Part shown: piece after piece, positions 56,805-64,000 of the stretch
How the letters are laid out: the number at the start of each line of letters is the position of its first letter
Numbering within the stretch: the stretch's first letter is position 1
Origin: a virus
DNA: 64,000 bases
Virus record (IMG/VR): IMGVR_UViG_3300025071_000006
Span: 1 to 64,000 of that record
Direction: 5' to 3' (one strand)
Made by a program: the position numbers and the translations under genes
The notes under the pieces: generated by a model
Told to the model about the DNA's origin: nothing
Database searches by the model: none
What the model saw: the letters and a program-made list of their open reading frames with translations, nothing else

Positions 56805-57050
56805 ATGGCACAACAAATTAAAATACAACTAACTTCTGCAGGGGCATGTTCTGGTCCTGTAGATTTATATTCAGATGCAGATAACTATGTTAATGCTTTT
56901 GCTAGTAATATATCTATTACAGTACTAACTAGTGCTTTAGGATATAATACATCTGCTGCACCAATTGGAACTACTACTATAAGAATACAAAATTCTCTTA
57001 CTAATCATGATTGCAATGATAACTTTGTAGATGTAATTATAATAACATAA
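56805..57050 (+). CDS. Tandem paralogue 3: module only
   Basis: 81 residues forming nearly one module copy (SGPVDLYSDADNYVNAFASN; GTTTIRIQNSLTNHDCNDNF) without any linker. Shares the Cys near the end with the other copies. Twelve-base spacer to the previous gene. Confidence 0.6.
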   Translation: MAQQIKIQLTSAGACSGPVDLYSDADNYVNAFASNISITVLTSALGYNTSAAPIGTTTIRIQNSLTNHDCNDNFVDVIIIT

Positions 57051-57052
57051 TA

Positions 57053-57718
57053 ATGACAGTATTAATACAAGCTAATAATATAGGAAGTGATGCAGGACCA
57101 TTTGATATATTCTCTCAAGTTAATGGGTATACAGAAGCTTTTGAAACTGGAATAACTGCAGCACAGCTTATTGTAGGTTTTGTATCTTACAATGTTCCTG
57201 ATGGAACTACAGTAGTAAGATTACTGTCGGTTAATTCTAATTGTAATAATCATGAAGATATAGTTATTAATATTCCACCTGTTTGTACAAATCAAACAAT
57301 AGTTTTTCAACTATGTAATACTAGTGCTACTGTACAAGATGACTTTGATATATTTTTAAATGGTATAAAAATAGGAGATGTAAGTTTAAATCAAAGTGCA
57401 CAAGTAGGATCAGTAATGGTAGGAAGTAATGTTACTCAAATTATAACACAACCAGACTTTGCTTGTCCTTTAGGTAATATGCAGTTATTCTTTTTTGATC
57501 CTGATCTTATATCATATAGAAATAGTATAACAATGACAAACACTCAGAACAATGGAAATGGTAATGTAGGAACACTCTCAATAAGAAACTACAATGTAGT
57601 AAATACCTCATTAGAAACACCTTGTGTAGTTCAAGATTTTAATTTTAGTGGAAGCTCTGGAGATAGCTTTAATTTTACATGGATACACAGTCAATGTTGT
57701 AATGACTTCAACCCATAA
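57053..57718 (+). CDS. Tandem paralogue 4: module plus beta domain
   Basis: 221 residues. The first 75 are the module (DAGPFDIFSQVNGYTEAFET; GFVSYNVPDGTTVVRL). A beta-rich second domain of about 145 residues follows with several Cys (QLCNTSATVQDDF; DFACPLGNM). Unlike copies 1 and 2 it is joined directly, without a Thr linker. A terminator follows this gene. Confidence 0.6.
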   Translation: MTVLIQANNIGSDAGPFDIFSQVNGYTEAFETGITAAQLIVGFVSYNVPDGTTVVRLLSVNSNCNNHEDIVINIPPVCTNQTIVFQLCNTSATVQDDFDIFLNGIKIGDVSLNQSAQVGSVMVGSNVTQIITQPDFACPLGNMQLFFFDPDLISYRNSITMTNTQNNGNGNVGTLSIRNYNVVNTSLETPCVVQDFNFSGSSGDSFNFTWIHSQCCNDFNP

Positions 57719-57719
57719 A

Positions 57720-57749
57720 AAGTTCTCTTTTGTTGGTTTTAGAGAACTT
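57720..57749 (+). repeat. Nine-pair hairpin before the terminator
   Basis: AAGTTCTCT, 12-base loop, AGAGAACTT: nine exact pairs directly next to the terminator stem at 57750. The tandem stems may stabilise the 3' end of the tail-module transcript. Confidence 0.5.
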
Positions 57750-57786
57750 CTCCTAGGGGCTAAATAGCCCTTGGGAGTTTTTATTT
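57750..57786 (+). terminator. Rho-independent terminator of the tail module
   Basis: CTCCTAGGGGCT, four-base loop AAAT, AGCCCTTGGGAG: twelve pairs including two G-T, followed by TTTTTATTT. It ends the structural unit that began after 48804. Confidence 0.85.
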
Positions 57787-57830
57787 ATAATCAAATTAAT
57801 TATAAAGAATAACCCTCACGATTAAATTTT

Positions 57831-57862
57831 TTATGTTTAGTCAAATAATTTATCTATCTTTA
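57831..57862 (+). promoter_or_regulatory. Weak promoter candidate before the metallophosphoesterase
   Basis: TTA at 57831-57833, 21 bases, TATCTTTA at 57855-57862: the right spacing but one mismatch in each element. A promoter is needed here, after the terminator at 57750, and this is the best candidate in the gap. Confidence 0.3.
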
Positions 57863-57890
57863 CCATATTTACTAATTAAATACAGGACAA

Positions 57891-59135
57891 ATGGCTGAAA
57901 ATCAAGGGCTTCTTAATGAGTTAAAATCATTACTAAAGCGAAAAAGAAGCAAACAGTGGTATGCAGAACAACTGAAAATAACACTGTCTGAAGTAAATGA
58001 ATTATTAAAAGAGATGAGGGGTAAGAATGTAGATGAAGGAGAAGAGTTTTTAAATGAACCAACTCACAGTAAAGAATTTGAACAGGCACTGCGGAAGGTA
58101 AGTAACGATAAGGGAACAATAGAAAGTACAATAACTCTTGACTTTGAACCAAAGAGTGATATAGAATTAGCACAATTACACAAGATAGATTTAGAAAAGT
58201 ATATAATTACTAACTATTGGTCTAAAGTACTTCCAACTGGTAAGTTTACATCTTCGATCTTTTCAAAAAGAAAAGGTCCACAAGATTATACAGCTGATGA
58301 TTTCAGCAAGTTCCTAGAGAACTACAAATCAAACTACATTCCTATTTCTTCTCCTAAACTAGATAATGATAAATCTCTTGTAGATATTGAATTATCTTTA
58401 TCTGATTACCATTTAGGTAAAAGATATGTTGATGGAGATAATGATCCAGAGACTAGAGCTACAAGGTTTGTACATATAGCAGAAGCTTTAACACATAAAG
58501 TTAGATCTGTTTATGATATAAATAAAGTAGTGTTTCCTATATCTAATGATTTCTTTCATACTGATAATTATCAAAACACTACAACCAATGGTACTCCACA
58601 GGATATAATCTTAGACTATGCTTCAGAGTATGAAATGGGATTTAATATTCTAGTAGATACTATTAAGATGCTTAAGACTAACTCCAAGCATGTTGAGGTT
58701 ATTCTAGTACAAGGTAATCATGATAGAACTAAATCCTATTATTTAGCTCATGCGTTAGATATATTCTTTAAGAATGATAAAAACATATCATTTGTTAGAG
58801 AGGAAGGATTAATCAAAGCTACCGTAGTTGGTAGTACATTTATTGGTTTTCATCATGGTAACTGTAAAATTGATGCGTTACCTTTATTGTTTGCAACACA
58901 TCCAGTTTATAGTAAATGGTTTGGAGATGCTACATATAGAGAAGTTCACACAGGTGATAAACATCACTATATGGCAAAGGAAATAAAGGGAGTAAGAATA
59001 CAACAAATGCCTAGTTTATCTGGAACAGATAGATGGCATAAAGATAATAATTTTGTACATAGTGTACGAGCTGCCTTAGCGTTAGTCTATGACTTTAAAG
59101 TAGGAAAGGTAGCTGAATTTGAAGAAAGAATATAG
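57891..59135 (+). CDS. Calcineurin-like metallophosphoesterase
   Basis: 414 residues. An N-terminal HTH-like part (SKQWYAEQLKITLSEVNELL) is followed by the phosphoesterase domain: SDYHLG (171-176, first metal pair), SNDFFH (the GDxxH position), GNHDR (275-279) and HTGDKHH (353-359). The middle metal ligands are present in order. It could be a phosphatase or nuclease (Mre11/SbcD-like). crAss-like phages carry such a gene among structural genes. Confidence 0.8.
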   Translation: MAENQGLLNELKSLLKRKRSKQWYAEQLKITLSEVNELLKEMRGKNVDEGEEFLNEPTHSKEFEQALRKVSNDKGTIESTITLDFEPKSDIELAQLHKIDLEKYIITNYWSKVLPTGKFTSSIFSKRKGPQDYTADDFSKFLENYKSNYIPISSPKLDNDKSLVDIELSLSDYHLGKRYVDGDNDPETRATRFVHIAEALTHKVRSVYDINKVVFPISNDFFHTDNYQNTTTNGTPQDIILDYASEYEMGFNILVDTIKMLKTNSKHVEVILVQGNHDRTKSYYLAHALDIFFKNDKNISFVREEGLIKATVVGSTFIGFHHGNCKIDALPLLFATHPVYSKWFGDATYREVHTGDKHHYMAKEIKGVRIQQMPSLSGTDRWHKDNNFVHSVRAALALVYDFKVGKVAEFEERI

Positions 59136-59137
59136 AT

Positions 59138-59284
59138 ATGGCAACAAAGTATGGAAAGCCTACACCAGGCAAAAATGTAAAAGCTCCTAAGATTCGTCCT
59201 TATAATATGAAGCGTAATTATATGAGAGAAGCTGATCAAATGGGAGGCATACAAGGATTCGGTAATTACAGAAAGAAAATATAA
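59138..59284 (+). CDS. 48-residue basic miniprotein
   Basis: Starts two bases after the phosphoesterase stop and ends one base before the next ATG. Basic and without hydrophobic core (KNVKAPKIRPYNMKRNYMRE). It might be a small virion protein or peptide linker. Coupling supports a real gene. Confidence 0.55.
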   Translation: MATKYGKPTPGKNVKAPKIRPYNMKRNYMREADQMGGIQGFGNYRKKI

Positions 59285-59285
59285 A

Positions 59286-60014
59286 ATGGCAACATTAAGA
59301 AAATTAGTTTCAGACGTGCGATCAATGCACAAGATTTTATCAACGGATGCACTTATAACAGATCGAGCAATCGCTTCTGAGGTTAAGAATACTGCTCAAT
59401 TGTTAATTAAAAGAGAAACTAACTTAAGAAAGCTATGGGCAAGTGATACATTGTTTACTACAATACCTTGTTTAGAGATGAAGGAAGTACCTATCTCTGA
59501 ATGTTGTGAGTATGCAGACGAGTGTAGTGTGTCACGAACAGTATTTAAGTTGCCTAGGATCTCCGAAGGTAACTATCAGTATGTAATTCAAGGTGTATAT
59601 TCTATAGATGCCATGGGTGGAAGAGGTACTAAATTAAAAGAAATAACAATCAATAGATATATTAATCTATTAAAACTACCTATAATAAAAAATGATTATT
59701 ACTTCTGGATATCTAGTGGGTATCTTTATGTAAATAATCCTTTATTAAAAGCAATAAGGTTAACAGCATTCTTTGAAGAAGATGTACCTAACGAGATCAT
59801 GTATCCAGAATGTGGATGTGGAAGTCCTGAATATACAGATGAAGAGTATTGTAAAAATCCTTTAGACAAGGAATATGCATTACCTGGTTATTTAGAACAA
59901 CAAGCATTATCATTAACTTCTCAAAAGTTATTGTCAACATATTTCCAAATTAAGGATGATATGAGTAATGAAGGCATAGATGGACAAGCTCCAAATGCTC
60001 AACCTACAAACTAG
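59286..60014 (+). CDS. Neck/tail adaptor candidate
   Basis: 242 residues. A helical N-terminal 50 residues (RKLVSDVRSMHKILSTDALI) leads to beta-rich body and a Cys cluster (YPECGCGSPEY). A hydrophobic C-terminal helix follows. Many crAss-like genomes have a protein of this kind before the tail tube; it would join the portal to the tail. No direct motif. Confidence 0.5.
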   Translation: MATLRKLVSDVRSMHKILSTDALITDRAIASEVKNTAQLLIKRETNLRKLWASDTLFTTIPCLEMKEVPISECCEYADECSVSRTVFKLPRISEGNYQYVIQGVYSIDAMGGRGTKLKEITINRYINLLKLPIIKNDYYFWISSGYLYVNNPLLKAIRLTAFFEEDVPNEIMYPECGCGSPEYTDEEYCKNPLDKEYALPGYLEQQALSLTSQKLLSTYFQIKDDMSNEGIDGQAPNAQPTN

Positions 60015-60022
60015 AACTATAT

Positions 60023-60502
60023 ATGTCAAGAGTAGCAGTTGACTGGAGAAGTGCAAGTAAAAATAATTACGAAGACTTCTGTAAAAAGAACCCTTTGATA
60101 TCTCTTACTTTTGATGAGTGGAGAAATATTCTGTATGCATTTAATGAATCATTCAAATACTACATTTTAGAGACAGGAGAGAAAGAAAAATTACCTACTG
60201 GGTTTGGAGAGTTTTCTATTAACAAAAAGAAAAGAAGAAGAACTAAAGGAATTGACGGTAAGGAATTTGTAAATCTTCCTATTGATTGGCAGAAAACTAA
60301 ACAGAAAGGAAAGGTTATATATAACTTTAACTATCACACAGAAGGATACTTCTTTGGTTGGATGTGGTTTAAACAAAGTGCTAGATTTAGAAATTCTGAT
60401 CTATGGTACTTTAAACCTTCTAGAAGAACTTCAAGAGATCTTTCTCACTACTTAAAAGCAGACAATAAATACCAACACATATACCATGAATGGAAAAAAT
60501 AA
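60023..60502 (+). CDS. Small conserved tail-module protein
   Basis: 159 residues, basic and aromatic (LPTGFGEFSINKKKRRRTKG; YFFGWMWFKQSARFRNSDLW). No known domain. It lies between two adaptor-type genes with close spacing and is probably a virion or assembly factor. Confidence 0.5.
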   Translation: MSRVAVDWRSASKNNYEDFCKKNPLISLTFDEWRNILYAFNESFKYYILETGEKEKLPTGFGEFSINKKKRRRTKGIDGKEFVNLPIDWQKTKQKGKVIYNFNYHTEGYFFGWMWFKQSARFRNSDLWYFKPSRRTSRDLSHYLKADNKYQHIYHEWKK

Positions 60503-60505
60503 CTT

Positions 60506-61510
60506 ATGTCATACTATTATAAATACGATTTTGTATCCCCAGAACCATTATATGCAACAGTAAAAGAAGAACTTAAAAGTTATTTTGATACTGGAGCTGT
60601 AGATGATTTATTATTCCCTACCTACCTAGATAAGTGTCTTAGGAAGATGGGTAGGACTACATTTCAAATTACTACTGAGATTTTATTTGTGGACGACTTT
60701 CAAGCAAGACTTCCTGATAACTTTTATGCAGTAAGAGAAGCATGGATGTGTGCAGTAGTGCAAGGAAATCCTTATCCTGCAGCATCTTCTTTATATACTC
60801 AAGCAGTTAACGCTACTACTATTCAAGTAGCTCCTCTAACAATAGGAGGAACTCCTTGTGATAATCCATCATGTCAACATCCTAGTTGTGATGGTACATG
60901 TATGCCTACAGTAGTACAAGCTGTATATAAAACAAATAGTGAAATTCCTAGATCCTGGAGACGTTCTTATTTATTAAAGCCAGGAAATATATCTGCACGT
61001 AAAAGTTGTAATTTATCCTATACTAATTCTTGGTCACAATTTAACCAATTAACTTTAGCAGGTCGTGAGTTTACACCTGGTGCTTCTTCTTTTGACTCTT
61101 TTGATATCAGAGATAATAACTTCGTAACAAATTTTAGATCAGGAACAGTACATCTAGTATTTTATGCAACAGACTATGATAAAATAGGCAATCAATTAAT
61201 ACCTGATAACTTTCGTGTTAGAGAATACATTGAAGCATTTATTAAATTTAAAGTATTTGAAACTCTTACAAATCAAACAGTAGACGAAACATTCAATCAA
61301 CTACAGACTAAACTTATGTATCATAAACAAGTAATGGATGAAGCCTGGGTAATGGCAGAAACAGAACTTAAAAAAGAAACAGTTTATCAAAAGCAAAGAA
61401 AAATTATTACTGACTTAAATCGTTTTAACCAATATGAACTTCCAGATGCAAAATCTCAAGTATCAGGTAGATATTCAAATAGACGTTGGAGACGTAATGG
61501 TTTTAATTAA
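60506..61510 (+). CDS. Tail-tube or ring adaptor protein candidate
   Basis: 334 residues. An N-terminal helical part (DDLLFPTYLDKCLRKMGRTT) precedes a beta-rich body with a small Cys-rich insert (CDNPSCQHPSCDGTC) and long C-terminal helices (FIKFKVFETLTNQTVDETFN, MDEAWVMAETELKKETVYQK). This resembles T7 gp11/P22 gp4-type gatekeeper rings in layout: helices, beta barrel, helices. The role is inferred from layout and position. Confidence 0.55.
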   Translation: MSYYYKYDFVSPEPLYATVKEELKSYFDTGAVDDLLFPTYLDKCLRKMGRTTFQITTEILFVDDFQARLPDNFYAVREAWMCAVVQGNPYPAASSLYTQAVNATTIQVAPLTIGGTPCDNPSCQHPSCDGTCMPTVVQAVYKTNSEIPRSWRRSYLLKPGNISARKSCNLSYTNSWSQFNQLTLAGREFTPGASSFDSFDIRDNNFVTNFRSGTVHLVFYATDYDKIGNQLIPDNFRVREYIEAFIKFKVFETLTNQTVDETFNQLQTKLMYHKQVMDEAWVMAETELKKETVYQKQRKIITDLNRFNQYELPDAKSQVSGRYSNRRWRRNGFN

Positions 61511-61515
61511 TATAT

Positions 61516-64000
61516 ATGGCTACTAGAAAAGAAATGGATGACTCTGCTTCAGGCTTAACTGCAGCTAAGAAGAAAGCTGCAGAAGCTAAGAAGATGGAAT
61601 CTGCTCAGAAAGGTCAAGTGAGAATGGAGTTTAATCAAGCTCAGTCTGGACTTAATATGGACAGTACAATTAACCAGGTGAAAACAGGGAACCTTACCTA
61701 TGCTTTAAATGCAACGGTTGAGAACTTTGATTCTAGTTCTATTAATTATCAAAATGAACCTGGTAATGAGCCTTGTCTTAGTTTTCCTGATGGTTATGAA
61801 CTTATAGGAAAGCATACTATTCCTGAGAAAAAGAAAAACATATTCTTTTTAGTAAACCCTTTAACTGGTGGAAGTGAAATTGGCTTCATGTTTAATAATG
61901 ATTGTCAGTATCGCACGCTAATCAATGCTCCATGTTTAAACTTTAGTGTTGATCACCCTATACCAAAGGTAGTACATAAAATAACAAACTGTACCACAGA
62001 GATATATTGGACTGATGGATTTAATGCTAGAAGATATTTAAATGTAGAAACAGACGAGAACTTAGAACCAATTGGTCTTCCTTATACATTAATTTCTGGA
62101 AGTCCTAATTGTGATCCTGTATATAGTGATATATTAGACTGTAATCAACTAAAGATACAGCCTAACTTTGACATACCTTTTTTAGATGTTAATGAAGTAA
62201 CTAATGTAGGATCATTAGAAGCTGGAATGTATCAGTTTGCTATTCAATACTCTGATGCTACAGGTAATGATTTAACATCTTATTATTCAGTAACCAACCC
62301 TTGTCCTATTGCTGATCCTCTTATAACAACAGTAAACTTTAACTATCCAGTAGGTAAATCTATTATAGTAAAAGTATCTAATTTAGATATATCAGGACAA
62401 TTTAATTACTTCAACTTAGCAGTAATTAAAACTATAAATAATATTACTTCAGTAGAACTAGTAGGTGTTTATAACATTACAGAAACTACAGAAGATATAA
62501 CCTATACAGGAGCAGATCAGACAGCTATAAGATTATCAATAAATGATATATTTGAAAAGTATCCTTATTATGATATTGCTAAAGATTTAACATCAGTTCA
62601 AGATGTATTAGTATGGGATAATTTAACATCTATAGATAGAATCAACTATCAACAGATTGCTAATGATATAACCTTACAATGGGAAACTCATAGATTACCT
62701 GCTGATGAAAATTATGCTGATGAAGAGAATGCTACAAACTTACGTGGATATATGCGTGATGAAGTGTATGCTTTTGAAATAGTATTTCTTCTTAAGAATG
62801 GAAAACAAACAGATTCTTTTCATATCCCAGGTCCTAACAATCTTAATGTACAACCTGACATACCCAACACTAATGATGATTTTATAGGTGAGCCAGATTA
62901 CTTTCAAAACGGTATAGGATATAGTCCATATTGGAAGATATATAACAATGCTATAAATCTAGGTTTCTCACCTGGCTATCTTTCTACTGAAAGCTACAAA
63001 GGACCTTATGAGTTTGGAGAGTTTGCATACTGGGAGTCTACTGAAAAGTATCCTTGTAATAAAGATGTATGGGGTAATTTAGCAGATCAACCTATTAGAC
63101 ATCATAAATTTCCAGATGTATTAATTAGTCCCATTATAGAAAGTCCTGTTATTACTTATGACGGAAACAATATGGTTCCTGTTATGCAAGATAGTAATCC
63201 AGTATTCCCTATGGGAGTAAAGATTAATGACAATCAAATTTCAAACTTAATATTAACTTCTGATTTAACACAAGATCAAAAAGATGATATTGTAGGATTT
63301 AAAATAGTTAGAGGAGATCGTGGTACAAATCGTTCAATTATAGCTAAAGGTATACTTAGAAATGTAAACTCTTATATAAGACAAGATCAAGAGTACTACT
63401 ATCCTAACTATCCATACAATCAAATTTCTGGAGAAGACTCATTTCTACAAGAGAATAACAATGCTTGGAATTATAAATCTAAAGCATGGCTTGTATATAT
63501 GCCAGATTCTGCATCAACTGCTCTTCCAGGAGTAGATCTTAACATAGTAGTAAATAGTGAGGATGGTGTATTTTCATATACCAGTGTCACTAATGGAAGA
63601 CCTACAGAGGCAGTTATTAAACCTAATTGTATTATAGAAGTATGTTCTATTACAAGACCTGTAGCTCTTAAAGGAGTAATGACTATAGGTCCTGGAGATT
63701 ATGATATATGGAAATGCTTTCATGATAGTGGTGCATATTGTGGTTGGAGATCAGTAACTCAAAATCCTTTTAATAATATAAACTTTGATGGAACTCTTGT
63801 TGGAAAAAAATGGTGGGCTGCATATTTCTTACCATTTCTTACTGATAAAACAGGTACTGTAATAACTGATTTTGATCCTGACTTTGATTATGATGGTCAA
63901 TTTAATGAAGATGCTGGAGGTCATGCTTTTAGACCAGGTATTGAAACTAAACAGTGTGTATCAATTAATGGAAGTAATGGTCGTAGACCTATGTTAAAAC
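61516..64000 (+). CDS. Large tail-hub protein, 3' truncated by the window
   Basis: 828 codons are visible and the frame is still open at the end. An N-terminal Lys/Ala-rich helix (SGLTAAKKKAAEAKKMESAQ) is followed by long beta-rich sequence with repeated D-x-G-x and blade-like strands (TNCTTEIYWTDGFNARRYLN; QPNFDIPFLDVNEVTNVGSL). In T7-like and P22-like short tails the tail-tube B / gp10 proteins have this place and pattern after the ring adaptor. It is probably the tail-hub or nozzle protein; the full size and C-terminal domains are outside. Confidence 0.6.
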   Translation, partial: MATRKEMDDSASGLTAAKKKAAEAKKMESAQKGQVRMEFNQAQSGLNMDSTINQVKTGNLTYALNATVENFDSSSINYQNEPGNEPCLSFPDGYELIGKHTIPEKKKNIFFLVNPLTGGSEIGFMFNNDCQYRTLINAPCLNFSVDHPIPKVVHKITNCTTEIYWTDGFNARRYLNVETDENLEPIGLPYTLISGSPNCDPVYSDILDCNQLKIQPNFDIPFLDVNEVTNVGSLEAGMYQFAIQYSDATGNDLTSYYSVTNPCPIADPLITTVNFNYPVGKSIIVKVSNLDISGQFNYFNLAVIKTINNITSVELVGVYNITETTEDITYTGADQTAIRLSINDIFEKYPYYDIAKDLTSVQDVLVWDNLTSIDRINYQQIANDITLQWETHRLPADENYADEENATNLRGYMRDEVYAFEIVFLLKNGKQTDSFHIPGPNNLNVQPDIPNTNDDFIGEPDYFQNGIGYSPYWKIYNNAINLGFSPGYLSTESYKGPYEFGEFAYWESTEKYPCNKDVWGNLADQPIRHHKFPDVLISPIIESPVITYDGNNMVPVMQDSNPVFPMGVKINDNQISNLILTSDLTQDQKDDIVGFKIVRGDRGTNRSIIAKGILRNVNSYIRQDQEYYYPNYPYNQISGEDSFLQENNNAWNYKSKAWLVYMPDSASTALPGVDLNIVVNSEDGVFSYTSVTNGRPTEAVIKPNCIIEVCSITRPVALKGVMTIGPGDYDIWKCFHDSGAYCGWRSVTQNPFNNINFDGTLVGKKWWAAYFLPFLTDKTGTVITDFDPDFDYDGQFNEDAGGHAFRPGIETKQCVSINGSNGRRPMLK

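Noticed and set aside
49502-57718. Diversity-generating retroelement acting on the fibre or collar genes
   Set aside because: No reverse transcriptase gene and no template/variable repeat pair with A-specific differences was seen in the window.
1-64000. Integrase, attachment sites or prophage repressor as signs of lysogeny
   Set aside because: No tyrosine or serine recombinase motif was found; the gene set in view is that of a lytic or pseudo-lytic phage. The rest of the genome is not visible.

Overview
This window looks like most of the genome of a tailed crAss-like phage (order Crassvirales) that infects a Bacteroidota host, probably a flavobacterium. Four things point there. The gene set is typical: TerL, large portal and about 520-residue capsid protein in order, an HU/IHF-like protein, family B DNA polymerase, DnaB-type helicase, DnaG-type primase, SF2 helicase, P-loop ATPase, uracil-DNA glycosylase, PD-(D/E)XK nuclease and an rIIA/rIIB pair. 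Two opposed gene blocks diverge from one intergenic region. Several promoters fit the Bacteroidota consensus TTG-N19..21-TAnnTTTG. Almost all genes lack Shine-Dalgarno sequences and start after A-rich leaders. The sequence is AT-rich. Calling it crAss-like is an inference from gene content and order; the exact genus and host cannot be read from the sequence.

Layout: (1) 1-6846, rightward. The tail of a beta-barrel gene is followed by a lysis module: small membrane proteins, a secreted thioredoxin-fold protein, a CDGSH miniprotein, an L,D-transpeptidase-like endolysin and an overlapping spanin-like pair. Next come two display proteins with poly-Thr linkers flanking a glycosyltransferase, and four very basic small proteins. 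(2) 6847-35676, leftward. Reading in the direction of transcription: an isolated first gene, a string of small membrane and zinc proteins, PolB, helicase loader-like protein, DnaB-like helicase, SF2 helicase, ATPase, SSB-like protein, primase, DUF932-like protein, epimerase, UDG, rIIA, rIIB, HNH, PD-(D/E)XK nuclease, class I ribonucleotide reductase, RecA, GroES-like protein, two glycosyltransferases, two miniproteins and tRNA-Arg(ACG). (3) 35677-36020, a G-rich divergent control region with two tandem rightward promoters. (4) 36021-64000, rightward. DNA-binding proteins, TerL, portal, putative scaffold, capsid protein, head and tail proteins, a large fibre-like protein, a chymotrypsin-like protease, a collar protein, four tandem paralogues, a metallophosphoesterase, adaptor candidates and the start of a large tail protein that runs off the window.

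The leftward block takes over nucleotide metabolism and replication, and the rightward blocks build, decorate and release particles. Strong hairpin terminators at 10754-10782, 24486-24509, 35188-35212, 48758-48804 and 57750-57786 divide the blocks into units. At 48758 the terminator leaves no room for a promoter before the next gene, so it probably acts as an attenuator.

Most unusual points: a UDG-family protein whose catalytic Asp is Cys; a spanin-like pair whose outer-membrane partner looks like a coiled coil plus a four-strand barrel anchor; 33- to 53-residue zinc or Fe-S miniproteins translationally coupled to larger genes; a membrane-anchored AT-hook protein; poly-Thr linkers carrying an exchangeable C-terminal domain; and the G-rich divergent region, a candidate origin.
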